In this document: positions 41,542-50,115 of the stretch, piece after piece
Layout: the number at the start of each line of letters is the position of its first letter
Numbering within the stretch: position 1 is the stretch's first letter
DNA from: an uncultured Bacilli bacterium
GTDB lineage: Bacteria; Bacillota_I; Bacilli_A; RF39; UBA660
Direction: 5' to 3'
Length of the DNA: 57,571 nt
NCBI GenBank assembly: GCA_910587745.1
Contig: CAJUNE010000003.1
Location: 1 to 57,571 of the forward strand
Translations under genes and position numbers: made by a program
The notes under the pieces: generated by a model
Databases searched by the model: none
Seen by the model: only the letters and a program-made list of their open reading frames with translations
What the model was told of the DNA's origin: nothing

Positions 41542-41672
41542 TATTTAATACCTCCAAAAACAACTTTAAATTTTTTTATAACATTAACCATGCTAATAAA
41601 TAAACTTGTAAAAGTAGTAACTATATTGCCACCACCACAAGCTATTAATTCATTTTTATTTAATTTTCCCAT
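41541..41672 (-). CDS. Double-glycine leader peptide A, bacteriocin-like, 43 aa
   Basis: MGKLNKNELIACGG leader (14 residues), then GNIVTTFTSLFISMVNVIKK, a hydrophobic, basic mature peptide ending FGGIK. AAAGGA lies about ten bases before the ATG. First peptide of the A-B-C run after the accessory protein gene. Confidence 0.76.
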   Translation of the reverse strand: MGKLNKNELIACGGGNIVTTFTSLFISMVNVIKKFKVVFGGIK

Positions 41673-41689
41673 TCTATCTACATCCTTTC

Positions 41690-42100
41690 TTAAAAAACTG
41701 AATTAATAATTTTCTTTAATAATCTTTGTTTATTATAGCAAAAATTAAGCTCAACAATTTCTTTATCTTCCAAACCATAAGTATTAGCAAAATTATATAA
41801 ATAATAACTAATTACATTTTTTTCATCTATCTCTATAGTTTTAGATAAAATATTAGGCTTTATATACTTATTGTTAAATTTAATTTTTTGAATATCTATA
41901 TTTGTAGGAATAGCCACAATTATTCTGCAATCTTCACTACAATTCACATATCCTCGAGTCAAATAGTGATCATAAACTTCTACATTTAAAGATATAACTA
42001 AAATAACTAATAAAAGAAAAATAAACATAATTGAAACAAGAAATAAATTTTTAGGTTTTTTTCTTAAAAATGCTTGTTTATTCTGAAATAAGTTTTCCAT
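41690..42100 (-). CDS. Accessory membrane protein of the peptide exporter
   Basis: 136 residues, one membrane helix (about 19-41), then an extracytoplasmic beta-like part with three Cys (VNCSEDCRIIVAIP, and NFCYNKQ). It overlaps the exporter by 23 bases and precedes peptide A by 18 bases, so it is a likely secretion accessory or immunity protein; neither is proven. It is too short for a complete HlyD-type protein. Confidence 0.7.
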   Translation of the reverse strand: MENLFQNKQAFLRKKPKNLFLVSIMFIFLLLVILVISLNVEVYDHYLTRGYVNCSEDCRIIVAIPTNIDIQKIKFNNKYIKPNILSKTIEIDEKNVISYYLYNFANTYGLEDKEIVELNFCYNKQRLLKKIINSVF

Positions 42101-44144
42101 TTAACTCACCCATATCTAAAATCTGTGTAAACTTACTACTCACGTCTTTATGAGAAACATAAATAAGTGTACTGGTAGGATAATATTTTTTAATATCTTC
42201 TATAATATCTAACTCTAAATCAAAATTCACTTCACTCAAAGCTTCGTCTAAAATGAGTATTTTCGCTGATTTTAAAAGACCTCTAGCAAGTATTATTCTT
42301 TGTAGTTCTCCACCGCTTAAATTATTTTGCATTGCATTAATAATTGATTCATATCTATTAGGTCTTTTCTCCACTATAGATTCTATTCTACAAACTTCCA
42401 CTACTTTTTTAAAATCTTCATCTTTAACTTTTCGAAAACAAAGAATGTTATCTCTAATTGTTCCTGTAATAAGTTTTTCATTTTGACCCACATAAAGTAT
42501 ATTTTTTAAAGTAGTGCCTAAACTATAATCTGCCTCATTTATTCCCCCGATTTTTATTGTCCCATTAATATCTTTAGGATAAGCAAGCATATTACATATA
42601 GTACTTTTACCACTGCCACTTGGGCCCTTTAGAAAAACTTTATCACCCGCATCAATTTTAAAATTTACATTCTTTAAGATATCCGTAGTATTATATTTAA
42701 AAGAAACATCTATAAATTCAATACTATAACTATCCAATGTTTTAATACCTGTTTCATAATTATCACATTCAATATTTATAAATTCTGACAATTTACTAAA
42801 AGTTGCTTTTAAATAATTAAACTTTGGTATTAAATCTATACAATCTTGAATAGGATTAATAAAATAAAACATTAAGCTTTGAAAAGTAATAAGTGAAAGA
42901 AGCTCTAGTTTACCATCTGCAATCATCAAAATACCAATACTAATAACTAAAAAAGTTCCCATTTCATAAATAAATTCTTTAATAAAAGAGACGTTATTTA
43001 AAGTAGACTGCGTTTTAAAATTACTTTTAAACATTATAATTAATTTCTCTTCTAAATATTTTAAAAAATGATTAACTAAATTCAAGTTTTTTATACTAGT
43101 ATTTGCTTCAATATTCTCAACTAAACTAGAATTAAAAGTAGTCGTTGTATTAACATTATCTCTAACACACCTATAAATAAGTTTACTAAATAGAAGTCCT
43201 AAAATTACATAAATAAAAACTATCAAACAAAGCATAAAAAATAATTTACTATTTATGGAATATAAAACCACTACTGCTCCTATTACCAAAACCGTATTTA
43301 AAAGAACATTAGTAAAGAAATCTGCTAATAATTCTTTTATTTCGCTTAGATCTTGTATTCTAGATACAATTTCTCCCGTGCTACGATTTTGTATAAATTT
43401 TAAAGGAAGATTAAATATGTGAGATAAAAAATTCGAAAATAGTTCTACATCAAGATTACGATAAAAATAAGTAAGATAATAATTTTTAATAAAATTCAAG
43501 AAAACTTTAAAAAAGAAAGTTAGTGCGAATATAATTATTATAGCTTTCAAATATATATTATCTTCCCCATGATTAATCGCAGAAACTGCAATTTGAAAAT
43601 AAAAACTTGTTAAAATTGTAAAAAACATTACAATTAGATTAATAATACAGATTTTTATAAAAACAGATTTATTCTTTATAATTAATTTCATTAACAAAGA
43701 GGAAATTGTTAAGTCTTTATCATATTTTAAAATTTTATCTATAGGTGTTAATAGAATTAAAATATTATCCCAAATATTATTAAAATCTTCCATTTTCATT
43801 TTTATTTTTCCTACAGCTGGATCCATAAGCCACACATAATTTTTAGATATCTTATAAACAACCACAAAGTGATTTAATCCGTTTTTAAGAACCACATGTG
43901 CTATAGCAGGCAAATAGATATTTCTATTTTTTACATCGTCCACAAAAACCCCCATTGCCTCAAAACCATAACTTTTAGCAGTCTCTACTAAATTATAGGC
44001 AGTTGTTCCAACTCCAGTTGTAAAAGTATCATCTCTTATTTTTTCAATAGGAACATATCCATCATAATATTTAATAATACATGCCAAACTACAAGCTCCA
44101 CAATCTTTCAAATCATGTTGTTTTACAACTTCAATTTTAGCCAC
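42078..44144 (-). CDS. Peptidase-containing ABC exporter (C39 type)
   Basis: Bifunctional processing exporter of 688 residues. N-terminal peptidase C39: QHDLKDCGACSLACIIKYY with Cys15, His92 (GLNHFVVVY) and Asp108 (WLMDPAVG). Six membrane helices (about 160-450), then the ATPase: Walker A GPSGSGKSTICNML, signature NLSGGELQRIILARG, Walker B ILILDEALSE, H-loop VSHKDVSS. It cleaves at Gly-Gly and exports the peptides. The start is GTG at 44144 after GGGAGAG. First gene of its operon, divergent from the HTH gene. Confidence 0.94.
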   Translation of the reverse strand: MAKIEVVKQHDLKDCGACSLACIIKYYDGYVPIEKIRDDTFTTGVGTTAYNLVETAKSYGFEAMGVFVDDVKNRNIYLPAIAHVVLKNGLNHFVVVYKISKNYVWLMDPAVGKIKMKMEDFNNIWDNILILLTPIDKILKYDKDLTISSLLMKLIIKNKSVFIKICIINLIVMFFTILTSFYFQIAVSAINHGEDNIYLKAIIIIFALTFFFKVFLNFIKNYYLTYFYRNLDVELFSNFLSHIFNLPLKFIQNRSTGEIVSRIQDLSEIKELLADFFTNVLLNTVLVIGAVVVLYSINSKLFFMLCLIVFIYVILGLLFSKLIYRCVRDNVNTTTTFNSSLVENIEANTSIKNLNLVNHFLKYLEEKLIIMFKSNFKTQSTLNNVSFIKEFIYEMGTFLVISIGILMIADGKLELLSLITFQSLMFYFINPIQDCIDLIPKFNYLKATFSKLSEFINIECDNYETGIKTLDSYSIEFIDVSFKYNTTDILKNVNFKIDAGDKVFLKGPSGSGKSTICNMLAYPKDINGTIKIGGINEADYSLGTTLKNILYVGQNEKLITGTIRDNILCFRKVKDEDFKKVVEVCRIESIVEKRPNRYESIINAMQNNLSGGELQRIILARGLLKSAKILILDEALSEVNFDLELDIIEDIKKYYPTSTLIYVSHKDVSSKFTQILDMGELNGKLISE

Positions 44145-44178
44145 AAATTTTCTCTCCCTTCAAGTAAAGTTAAACCAT

Positions 44179-44208
44179 ATTTTTACGCTTTTTTCCAGCA
44201 TTTTTACG
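44179..44208. repeat. Two ATTTTTACG direct repeats, 21 bp apart
   Basis: ATTTTTACG at 44179-44187 and again at 44200-44208. The 21-bp (two helical turns) start-to-start spacing is that of LytTR-type regulator boxes, although no LytTR regulator is in the window. They lie just upstream of the exporter start. Confidence 0.55.
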
Positions 44209-44234
44209 ATTTAGGGTAAGATTTGAGTTATCCA

Positions 44235-44260
44235 CGACAATACTCGACAAACACCGACAA
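44235..44260. repeat. Three CGACAA direct repeats with 10-bp period
   Basis: CGACAA at 44235-44240, 44245-44250 and 44255-44260, with exactly 10-bp phase on the plus strand, just upstream of the HTH regulator. Phased repeats suggest cooperative binding, possibly by the HTH protein. Confidence 0.65.
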
Positions 44261-44302
44261 AGCTATATGCTAATATATCAAACCAAAGAAAGGAGAAATT
44301 TT

Positions 44303-44755
44303 ATGCAAAATGGAATTAATTTAGCAAAATTAAGAAGTAAAAATAATCAAACTATAAATGATATATCAAAAATTTTAAATGTTTCATTGTCATCTTATAA
44401 GTTATATGAAACAGGCACTATTCCTATGTCTTTAGAAGAAATAAATACTTTAAGTATATTCTATGATGTATCATTTGATTATTTATTAGGGTTAAGTAAT
44501 GTAACCAAAAGAGATCATTTTCGTAAAACAATTGATTATAAATATTTGAAATTTTCTATCAAATACTTAAGAAAAGTAAACAAAATTAATCAAAAAAATT
44601 TTGCTAAAGAATTAAACTATTCTATAAGTTCTGTTAGTAGGTTTGAACATAATGGAAAAACGGTAAGTTTAGATTATTTAATAAAAATAGCCAGAAAATT
44701 TAACATATCAACTGATTATTTATGTGGTAAAAGTTATATAAAAACTATATTATAG
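44303..44755 (+). CDS. Double XRE-type HTH regulator
   Basis: 150 residues with two XRE-like helix-turn-helix domains: residues about 5-57 (NLAKLRSKNNQTINDISKIL, then PMSLEEINTLSIFYD) and about 80-140 (KYLRKVNKINQKNFAKELNY, then KTVSLDYLIKIARKFNI). The real ATG at 44303 has GAAAGGAG before it; an in-frame upstream extension covers the promoter. Divergent from the exporter, with phased repeats between, so it is the probable local regulator. Confidence 0.88.
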   Translation: MQNGINLAKLRSKNNQTINDISKILNVSLSSYKLYETGTIPMSLEEINTLSIFYDVSFDYLLGLSNVTKRDHFRKTIDYKYLKFSIKYLRKVNKINQKNFAKELNYSISSVSRFEHNGKTVSLDYLIKIARKFNISTDYLCGKSYIKTIL

Positions 44756-44823
44756 CAAAAAACAGGATTATCGATGGCAAATTATATCTTACATCATATC
44801 TCCTGCTTTTTTCTTATAAACTA

Positions 44824-44853
44824 AAAAATTAGATTACTCAAAATCTAATCTTT
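44824..44853 (-). terminator. Terminator of the frr-AI-2E operon
   Basis: Stem TTAGATT/AATCTAA with T run on the minus strand, overlapping the transporter stop. Confidence 0.65.
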
Positions 44854-46005
44854 AAATACTTCTTTTAAATAAACATCATCATCTTTAAATAAATTATACT
44901 TTCGAATAATAAACTTAAATATAACTTTAAATAAAGCTATACAAGGAGTAGCTATAATCATTCCCAGTATTCCAAAATAATAACCAAATACTAATAAACC
45001 TATCATAATTGTTACTGGATGTAACTGTGTAGTTTTACTCATTACAACTGGTTGTAAAACATAGTTTTCTACAAGCTGTACGACTATACAAATAATTAAA
45101 ACAGTTATACCTGTTATTGAACCTTGACTAAAGCCTACTGCAACCGCCGCTGCTCCACCTATATATGGACCGATATAAGGTATTAAATCTGTTAAACCAC
45201 AAAATATACCAAATAATAATGGTGCATTAAGACCTACTATCCAGAATCCTACAGAATCAGAAACAAATACCATTAAAGCTACTAATAGAGTTCCACTAAT
45301 AGTTTTTCTAACTTCTTTTCCAATATCTGTAATTAGTATTTCAATTTCATATTTATTTTTATTAGGAACTAATTTTATAAAATGTTTAGTTATAGCATCA
45401 AAATCAAACAACATATAAAGTCCCACTACTAAACTTATTAATATTGTTCCCACACCACTCATTAAACTACCCAAAATAGACATTATGGAATTAGGAAGTG
45501 ATCCTGTAAAATTAACTAAAGAGTCTCCTATTCCATTAAACAAATTATCTTTAGCAGCTGTTAAATCTATTCCACTAATTGATATTTGATTAATAAAATT
45601 ATCTATAATTGATTCAAATTTAGCCATTATAGAAGGTAAATTAGCAATCAAATCATTTATTTGAGTATATAATGTTGGTATTAAAAGTCTTAAGAATACA
45701 AATATAAATAGAATTAAAACAGCATAAACAATTAAACTAGCTGCTATTCTAGGTATTCCCTTTTGATTTAGTTTTTTAACTATTGGATTAAACAACCAAG
45801 CTACAACAAATCCTATAAAAAGTGGTGATAAAACTTTAAGGAAAGTCAAAAGGAAATGCCATAATTTTAAATTTTTCATAATTATAGTTGCACTTAAAAC
45901 TATAGCTACAATCATTGCTATATAAAGAATTTTAAGTATTTTTTTTGTTAGTGTAACAACTTCATTTACTTCTTTTGAATCAATTTCCTTAAATTTTTTA
46001 TTCAT
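44845..46005 (-). CDS. AI-2E family transporter
   Basis: Polytopic membrane protein, 386 residues, AI-2E/PerM family. Seven or so helices, with VVAWLFNPIVKKLNQKGIPR, IPYIGPYIGGAAAVAVGFSQ and ENYVLQPVVMSKTTQLHPVT, which are the family landmarks. The name does not prove autoinducer transport; many members handle other solutes. It starts two bases after the frr stop. Confidence 0.9.
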   Translation of the reverse strand: MNKKFKEIDSKEVNEVVTLTKKILKILYIAMIVAIVLSATIIMKNLKLWHFLLTFLKVLSPLFIGFVVAWLFNPIVKKLNQKGIPRIAASLIVYAVLILFIFVFLRLLIPTLYTQINDLIANLPSIMAKFESIIDNFINQISISGIDLTAAKDNLFNGIGDSLVNFTGSLPNSIMSILGSLMSGVGTILISLVVGLYMLFDFDAITKHFIKLVPNKNKYEIEILITDIGKEVRKTISGTLLVALMVFVSDSVGFWIVGLNAPLLFGIFCGLTDLIPYIGPYIGGAAAVAVGFSQGSITGITVLIICIVVQLVENYVLQPVVMSKTTQLHPVTIMIGLLVFGYYFGILGMIIATPCIALFKVIFKFIIRKYNLFKDDDVYLKEVFKD

Positions 46006-46006
46006 T

Positions 46007-46537
46007 TTAAACCCTCATTAATTCAGCTTCTTTGTTCTTAAATATTTCATCTATTTTCTTATTATATGTATTAACAAGCTCTTGTATGTCATCTAAAGCA
46101 CTTTTTTCTTGATCTTCAGGCATTTCCATTTTTTTAATTTCATTATTACAATCTTGTCTAATATTACGAAGAGCAACCCTTGCTTCTTCACAAGTAGTTT
46201 TAGCTTGTTTAACATAATCACGACGTTTTTCTTCTGTAAGTTCAGGTACAGTTAAAGTAATAACTTCCCCATTATTTACTGGTGTGATACCAATATTAGC
46301 TTCATTAATAGCCCTTTCTATTTCTTTTAATGCACTTTTATCAAAAGGCTTAATCATTAAACTTCTTGCCTCTGGAACAGTAATATTAGCAAGAGATTGA
46401 ATTGGTGTTGGTGTTCCATAATAACTTGCCATTATTCCATTTAACATAGCTGGATTAGCCCTTCCCGCTCTAATATTTAAAAGTCTAGACTCTAAACTTT
46501 CAATTGCTTTCATAAATTTTAATTCTGTGTTATCCAT
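46007..46537 (-). CDS. frr: Ribosome recycling factor
   Basis: Splits the post-termination ribosome with EF-G. LESRLLNIRAGRANPAMLNG, SYYGTPTPIQSLANITVPEA, ITLTVPELTEEKRRDYVKQA: standard RRF domains at 176 residues (slightly short of 185). Normally the rpsB-tsf-pyrH-frr order; here pyrH is missing and two membrane proteins precede frr. Confidence 0.96.
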   Translation of the reverse strand: MDNTELKFMKAIESLESRLLNIRAGRANPAMLNGIMASYYGTPTPIQSLANITVPEARSLMIKPFDKSALKEIERAINEANIGITPVNNGEVITLTVPELTEEKRRDYVKQAKTTCEEARVALRNIRQDCNNEIKKMEMPEDQEKSALDDIQELVNTYNKKIDEIFKNKEAELMRV

Positions 46538-46551
46538 ATTATTATTCCTCC

Positions 46552-47355
46552 TTAATCTAATATTATAACATCTAATTTATTTTCTTGTATACCTTTTATG
46601 AAATAATTAATAACTAAATAACCGCTTTTATTCACATATAAGGCATATGAACTATCATCATCTAAAGAACTTAAAGTATTTACAATATCTATTTGTGGTA
46701 TATCTTCTACTATCGTTTGTTCTTTTTCTAGTTTTTCTTGAATTATTTCTTTAATTCTGTCTAAAGAAATATCAAAATCTTCCATAAGTCTATTTTTAGA
46801 TAATAAATCTCCTGTATTGGTATCAAATGTATAAGCGCTAACTTTGGTATTTTTAGTGCCATCATTACAATTATATTCAAAAAGACTATTAACTATTGTT
46901 GCATAATTTTTATAAAAATAACGTGTATATTTATTATAAGTAGCTTCATATACATCGCTATCTTTAAATAAAATATTTTCTTGTTCTTCAGGAGTTAATT
47001 CCACTTCACCAATAGTTTTATACGTTTTCTCATTTGCTTCTCTTTCACTATTTAAAAAAGTTGTAATAGTTTTAGTATCACGAGAATCAAAATTAAATAC
47101 TACATCTTGATATGTTATATCACGTATTTCATTTTTAATCACTACATTATCAAAATAAATATAATCTTTAGTATTATCTATACGAATATCTTCATCTTTT
47201 TCTTTATTTTTACTAGCCATTTCTGTAGTCTTCTTATCATTTTTTTCGATATCTTTTGTAAGCATTATCATAGTTATATAACCACCAACAATGAGTACAA
47301 CAATAAAAAACAGAAATATAGCTGCTTTTACTTTTCCGCTTCTTATATCATCCAT
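46552..47355 (-). CDS. Membrane-anchored hypothetical protein, 267 aa
   Basis: I do not recognise a family. One N-terminal membrane helix (about 11-32), then a Lys/Glu-rich linker and an extracytoplasmic part with beta-like strands (YIYFDNVVIKNEIRDITYQD, YALYVNKSGYLVINYFIKG); the latter loosely resembles DUF3298-type domains. Six bases after the thioredoxin-like gene and 15 before frr, so it belongs to the frr operon. Confidence 0.62.
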   Translation of the reverse strand: MDDIRSGKVKAAIFLFFIVVLIVGGYITMIMLTKDIEKNDKKTTEMASKNKEKDEDIRIDNTKDYIYFDNVVIKNEIRDITYQDVVFNFDSRDTKTITTFLNSEREANEKTYKTIGEVELTPEEQENILFKDSDVYEATYNKYTRYFYKNYATIVNSLFEYNCNDGTKNTKVSAYTFDTNTGDLLSKNRLMEDFDISLDRIKEIIQEKLEKEQTIVEDIPQIDIVNTLSSLDDDSSYALYVNKSGYLVINYFIKGIQENKLDVIILD

Positions 47356-47360
47356 AAGCT

Positions 47361-47948
47361 TTACTCCTTAATTCCTAAATAATCTTTAAACATTAATCTA
47401 AATTTATTTAATTGTATTGCTCTATTATTTGCATTCCAATAATCCTCAGGGCTAAGATTCCCCTTCATTATAGCTGTTTCATTATCAAAATGTATAACTT
47501 TACCGTTTTTTATAATAAACATTGTTGGAGCATAAATATTTTGTGTTCCGTTATCATTTGTATATGTATAACTGCTAAGTTTTAATACAACACTTTGATA
47601 AGTAGCATTTTTAGTTTCTCTATCTTTCTTAAAATCATAATAAAGAATTTCCTTTACCCCAAGCTCTTTAGCTACAGTATTAAGCATTTCTGCATAATAA
47701 CCACTCCACTTATTAGTAGGAAAGCCCATGAAAACCACAGCATTTCCATTTTTAAATCTAGTATATACATCTTGTGCATTAGCATAAACAAATACATTAT
47801 CACTTGATACATTACTATATTCTAAATCAAACTTTTCATTATCAACAACTATTTCTTTAGTAAAATCCTTTTTACCCACAAATATAAAAGCCGCAATAAT
47901 TAAAATAAATAATATGCCTTGTATAGCTCTTTTTAAATTTTTATTCAT
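47361..47948 (-). CDS. Thioredoxin-fold membrane-anchored protein lacking CxxC
   Basis: 195 residues, N-terminal helix (about 10-25), then a thioredoxin-like segment: FKNGNAVVFMGFPTNKWSGY, AKELGVKEILYYDFK, NIYAPTMFIIKNGKVIHF with a cis-Pro-like APT. The usual CxxC site is replaced by FPTNKW, so redox activity is unlikely. First gene of the frr operon here. Family assignment is by fold only. Confidence 0.64.
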   Translation of the reverse strand: MNKNLKRAIQGILFILIIAAFIFVGKKDFTKEIVVDNEKFDLEYSNVSSDNVFVYANAQDVYTRFKNGNAVVFMGFPTNKWSGYYAEMLNTVAKELGVKEILYYDFKKDRETKNATYQSVVLKLSSYTYTNDNGTQNIYAPTMFIIKNGKVIHFDNETAIMKGNLSPEDYWNANNRAIQLNKFRLMFKDYLGIKE

Positions 47949-48040
47949 AATACATCACTAATAGTATTATAACATTTTTCTTTAATTTAATTAAGAAAAA
48001 TCTATTAATCATGTTAAATAAATGTCTATTTAAACATAAG

Positions 48041-48064
48041 AAAAAACTAGTTTAAAACTAGTTT
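48041..48064 (-). terminator. Terminator of rpsB-tsf
   Basis: Stem AAACTAG/CTAGTTT with a T run on the minus strand, overlapping the tsf stop. Confidence 0.72.
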
Positions 48065-48936
48065 CCATTAATTTGATTCATTACTTCTTCAGCAAAGTTT
48101 TCACATCTTTTTTCCATGCCTTCGCCTACTTCATAACGTACCATAGAAATAAGCTCACCACCATTATTTTTAACATAAGTAGCAACACTTATATCTCCAT
48201 CTTTAATAAATGCTTGTTCTGCAAGGCAAATTTCTTTAAAGTATTTCTTAATTCTGCCTTCAACCATTTTTTCAGCAATATCAGCAGGTTTGCCTTCAGA
48301 CATTGCAATTTCTTTTTGAACTTCACGTTCTCTATTCACAACATCTTCAGGCACCTCACTTTCAAATACATAAAGTGGTTTCATAGCAGCTGCTTGCATT
48401 GCAACATCTTTAGCAACATCTGAATTAGCATTCTTAACAACTGTTAAAACAGCAATTTTACCACCCATATGTAGGTAAGCCCCAAAATTTTCGTCATCAT
48501 TTTTTTCTACAACTTCAATTCTTCTTAAAGATAATTTTTCACCGATTTTAGCAGTCTTAGCAACAATTAAATCAGCAATAGTTCCTTCTTCACAAGATAG
48601 TTTTAAAGCTTCTTCTAAAGTATTAATTGTGCTATTTAAAATAGTATTACCAATTGTATCTATCATTCCAGTAAACTCTTCATTCTTACTAACAAAATCA
48701 GTTTCACTATTTACTTCTAATATAATAGCACGATTACCATTTACATATATATTAGCTAAGCCTTCAGCAGCAATACGTGAAGCTTTCTTTTCACTTTTTG
48801 CAATACCTTTTTCACGAAGCCAATCAATAGCTTCTTCCATATTTCCATTAGTTTCTGCAAGAGCTTTCTTACAATCCATCATTCCAGCACCAGTTTTTTC
48901 ACGTAAATCTTTTACCATACTTGCTGTAACTTCCAT
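48058..48936 (-). CDS. tsf: Elongation factor Ts
   Basis: Nucleotide exchange factor for EF-Tu. UBA-like start EVTASMVKDLREKTGAGMMD, then the two core domains with VNSETDFVSKNEEFTGMIDT, and dimerisation end. 292 residues, usual length. Second gene of rpsB-tsf. Confidence 0.97.
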   Translation of the reverse strand: MEVTASMVKDLREKTGAGMMDCKKALAETNGNMEEAIDWLREKGIAKSEKKASRIAAEGLANIYVNGNRAIILEVNSETDFVSKNEEFTGMIDTIGNTILNSTINTLEEALKLSCEEGTIADLIVAKTAKIGEKLSLRRIEVVEKNDDENFGAYLHMGGKIAVLTVVKNANSDVAKDVAMQAAAMKPLYVFESEVPEDVVNREREVQKEIAMSEGKPADIAEKMVEGRIKKYFKEICLAEQAFIKDGDISVATYVKNNGGELISMVRYEVGEGMEKRCENFAEEVMNQINGN

Positions 48937-49006
48937 TTTTCTTCCTCCTTAAATATCATTATTATATTAAATTAAAATATAAAATTAAAATATAAAAATT
49001 TTAAAA

Positions 49007-49951
49007 TTATTTTAAATTTTCAATTAATTCATCTTTTTTCATAGTTGAATAACCTTTAACACCTTTTTCTTTAGCAATAGCTTTAAGTTCTGTTAAAGTC
49101 ATTTCACTATAATCTGTAGTTTTTTCTTCTTTTACTTCTTTTTTTGTTTCATTCTTTTCTACATTTTTTTCATTCTTAGGAGCTTTTTCTTCAGTCTTAA
49201 CTAAATCTTCCATAGTTTTAGACTCTACTTTAGCTTTTTTATCTTCTTCAGTAACGTAATCAACCATTTCTAAATTACGTGCTTCACAAATAGCATTATT
49301 AAGTACTCCAAGTAATACTTTAACACTTCTAACAGCATCATCATTACCAGGAATTACAAAATCAACATCATCTGGATCACAATTAGTATCTACAATACCA
49401 AATACTGGAATACGAAGTTTACGAGCTTCTCTAATTGCATTAATTTCTTTTTTAGGATCAACAATAATTAAAGCATTAGGTAATTTATTCATATCACGGA
49501 TACCAGCTAAAATTTTATTTAATTTTTCATATTCTTTTTTTAGTCCAATAACTTCTTTTTTAGGTAAAAGATCAAATTTACCTTCTTTTTCCATATTTTC
49601 GATTTCTTCTAATCTTCTAATTCTTCTTCTAATAGTTCTAAAATTAGTTAAAGTTCCTCCTAACCAGCGTTCAGTAACATAATAAGAATTACTACGATTA
49701 GCTTCTTCTTGAGAAACTTCTTGAGCTTGTTTCTTAGTTCCAACAAATAAGAAAGTTCCTCCATTATCAGCGATAGCTTTTACTTGAGTGTAAGCTTCCT
49801 CTAATTTTTTTGTAGTTTTTTCTAGGTCGATAATATAAATATCTTCTCTAGTTCCAAAAATGTATTCTTTCATCTTTGGATTCCATCTTTTAGTTTGATG
49901 TCCAAAATGAACACCTGCTTCTAATAAATAACTCATAGAAACAACTGACAT
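49007..49951 (-). CDS. rpsB: Ribosomal protein S2 with SAP/Rho_N-like C-terminal tail
   Basis: 30S protein of the body-head junction. The core is a normal S2: SYLLEAGVHFGHQTKRWNPK, VDTNCDPDDVDFVIPGNDDA. The C-terminus is extended by about 60 residues: a Lys/Glu linker, then SEMTLTELKAIAKEKGVKGY, KDELIENLK, virtually the same as the tail of L20 in this window. The start used here is the ATG at 49951, matching S2 homologues; an in-frame ATG at 49960 is closer to AAAGGA. Confidence 0.94.
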   Translation of the reverse strand: MSVVSMSYLLEAGVHFGHQTKRWNPKMKEYIFGTREDIYIIDLEKTTKKLEEAYTQVKAIADNGGTFLFVGTKKQAQEVSQEEANRSNSYYVTERWLGGTLTNFRTIRRRIRRLEEIENMEKEGKFDLLPKKEVIGLKKEYEKLNKILAGIRDMNKLPNALIIVDPKKEINAIREARKLRIPVFGIVDTNCDPDDVDFVIPGNDDAVRSVKVLLGVLNNAICEARNLEMVDYVTEEDKKAKVESKTMEDLVKTEEKAPKNEKNVEKNETKKEVKEEKTTDYSEMTLTELKAIAKEKGVKGYSTMKKDELIENLK

Positions 49952-49969
49952 ATAAATCATCCATCCTTT

Positions 49970-50068
49970 CGTTTTTACCTCTTTTTGCTTTCAAACATTT
50001 AACTCCACCACTCTTCGCGGCACTAGGACTTAAACTAAACAAAAATGTGTATTTGCAATTTATTTGCC
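49970..50068 (-). promoter_or_regulatory. Candidate rpsB leader RNA
   Basis: A GC-rich island in an otherwise very AT-rich leader: on the minus strand ACATTT…AAATGT closes a stem around CCTAGTGCCGCGAAGAGTGG and GTGGAG. The size and position fit an S2 autoregulatory leader, but I cannot match a described one. Confidence 0.5.
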
Positions 50069-50074
50069 GATATT

Positions 50075-50103
50075 ATTATATTATAAAGTATATGAAAAAA
50101 CAA
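50075..50103 (-). promoter_or_regulatory. Promoter of rpsB-tsf
   Basis: TTGTTT (50098-50103), 17 bases, TATAAT (50075-50080) on the minus strand. Confidence 0.72.
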
Positions 50104-50115
50104 GTAAAACTTAAC

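Noticed and set aside
44229..44237. TTATCCACG, a near match to the DnaA box
   Set aside because: A single imperfect copy with no cluster, AT-rich unwinding element or dnaA gene beside it.
47107..47382. Plus-strand ORF with many Phe, Ile and Tyr
   Set aside because: A shadow of the minus-strand membrane protein; no ribosome binding site.
48960..49000. Short ATTAAAATATAAA tandem repeat between tsf and rpsB
   Set aside because: Two short copies in AT-rich DNA, most likely by chance.
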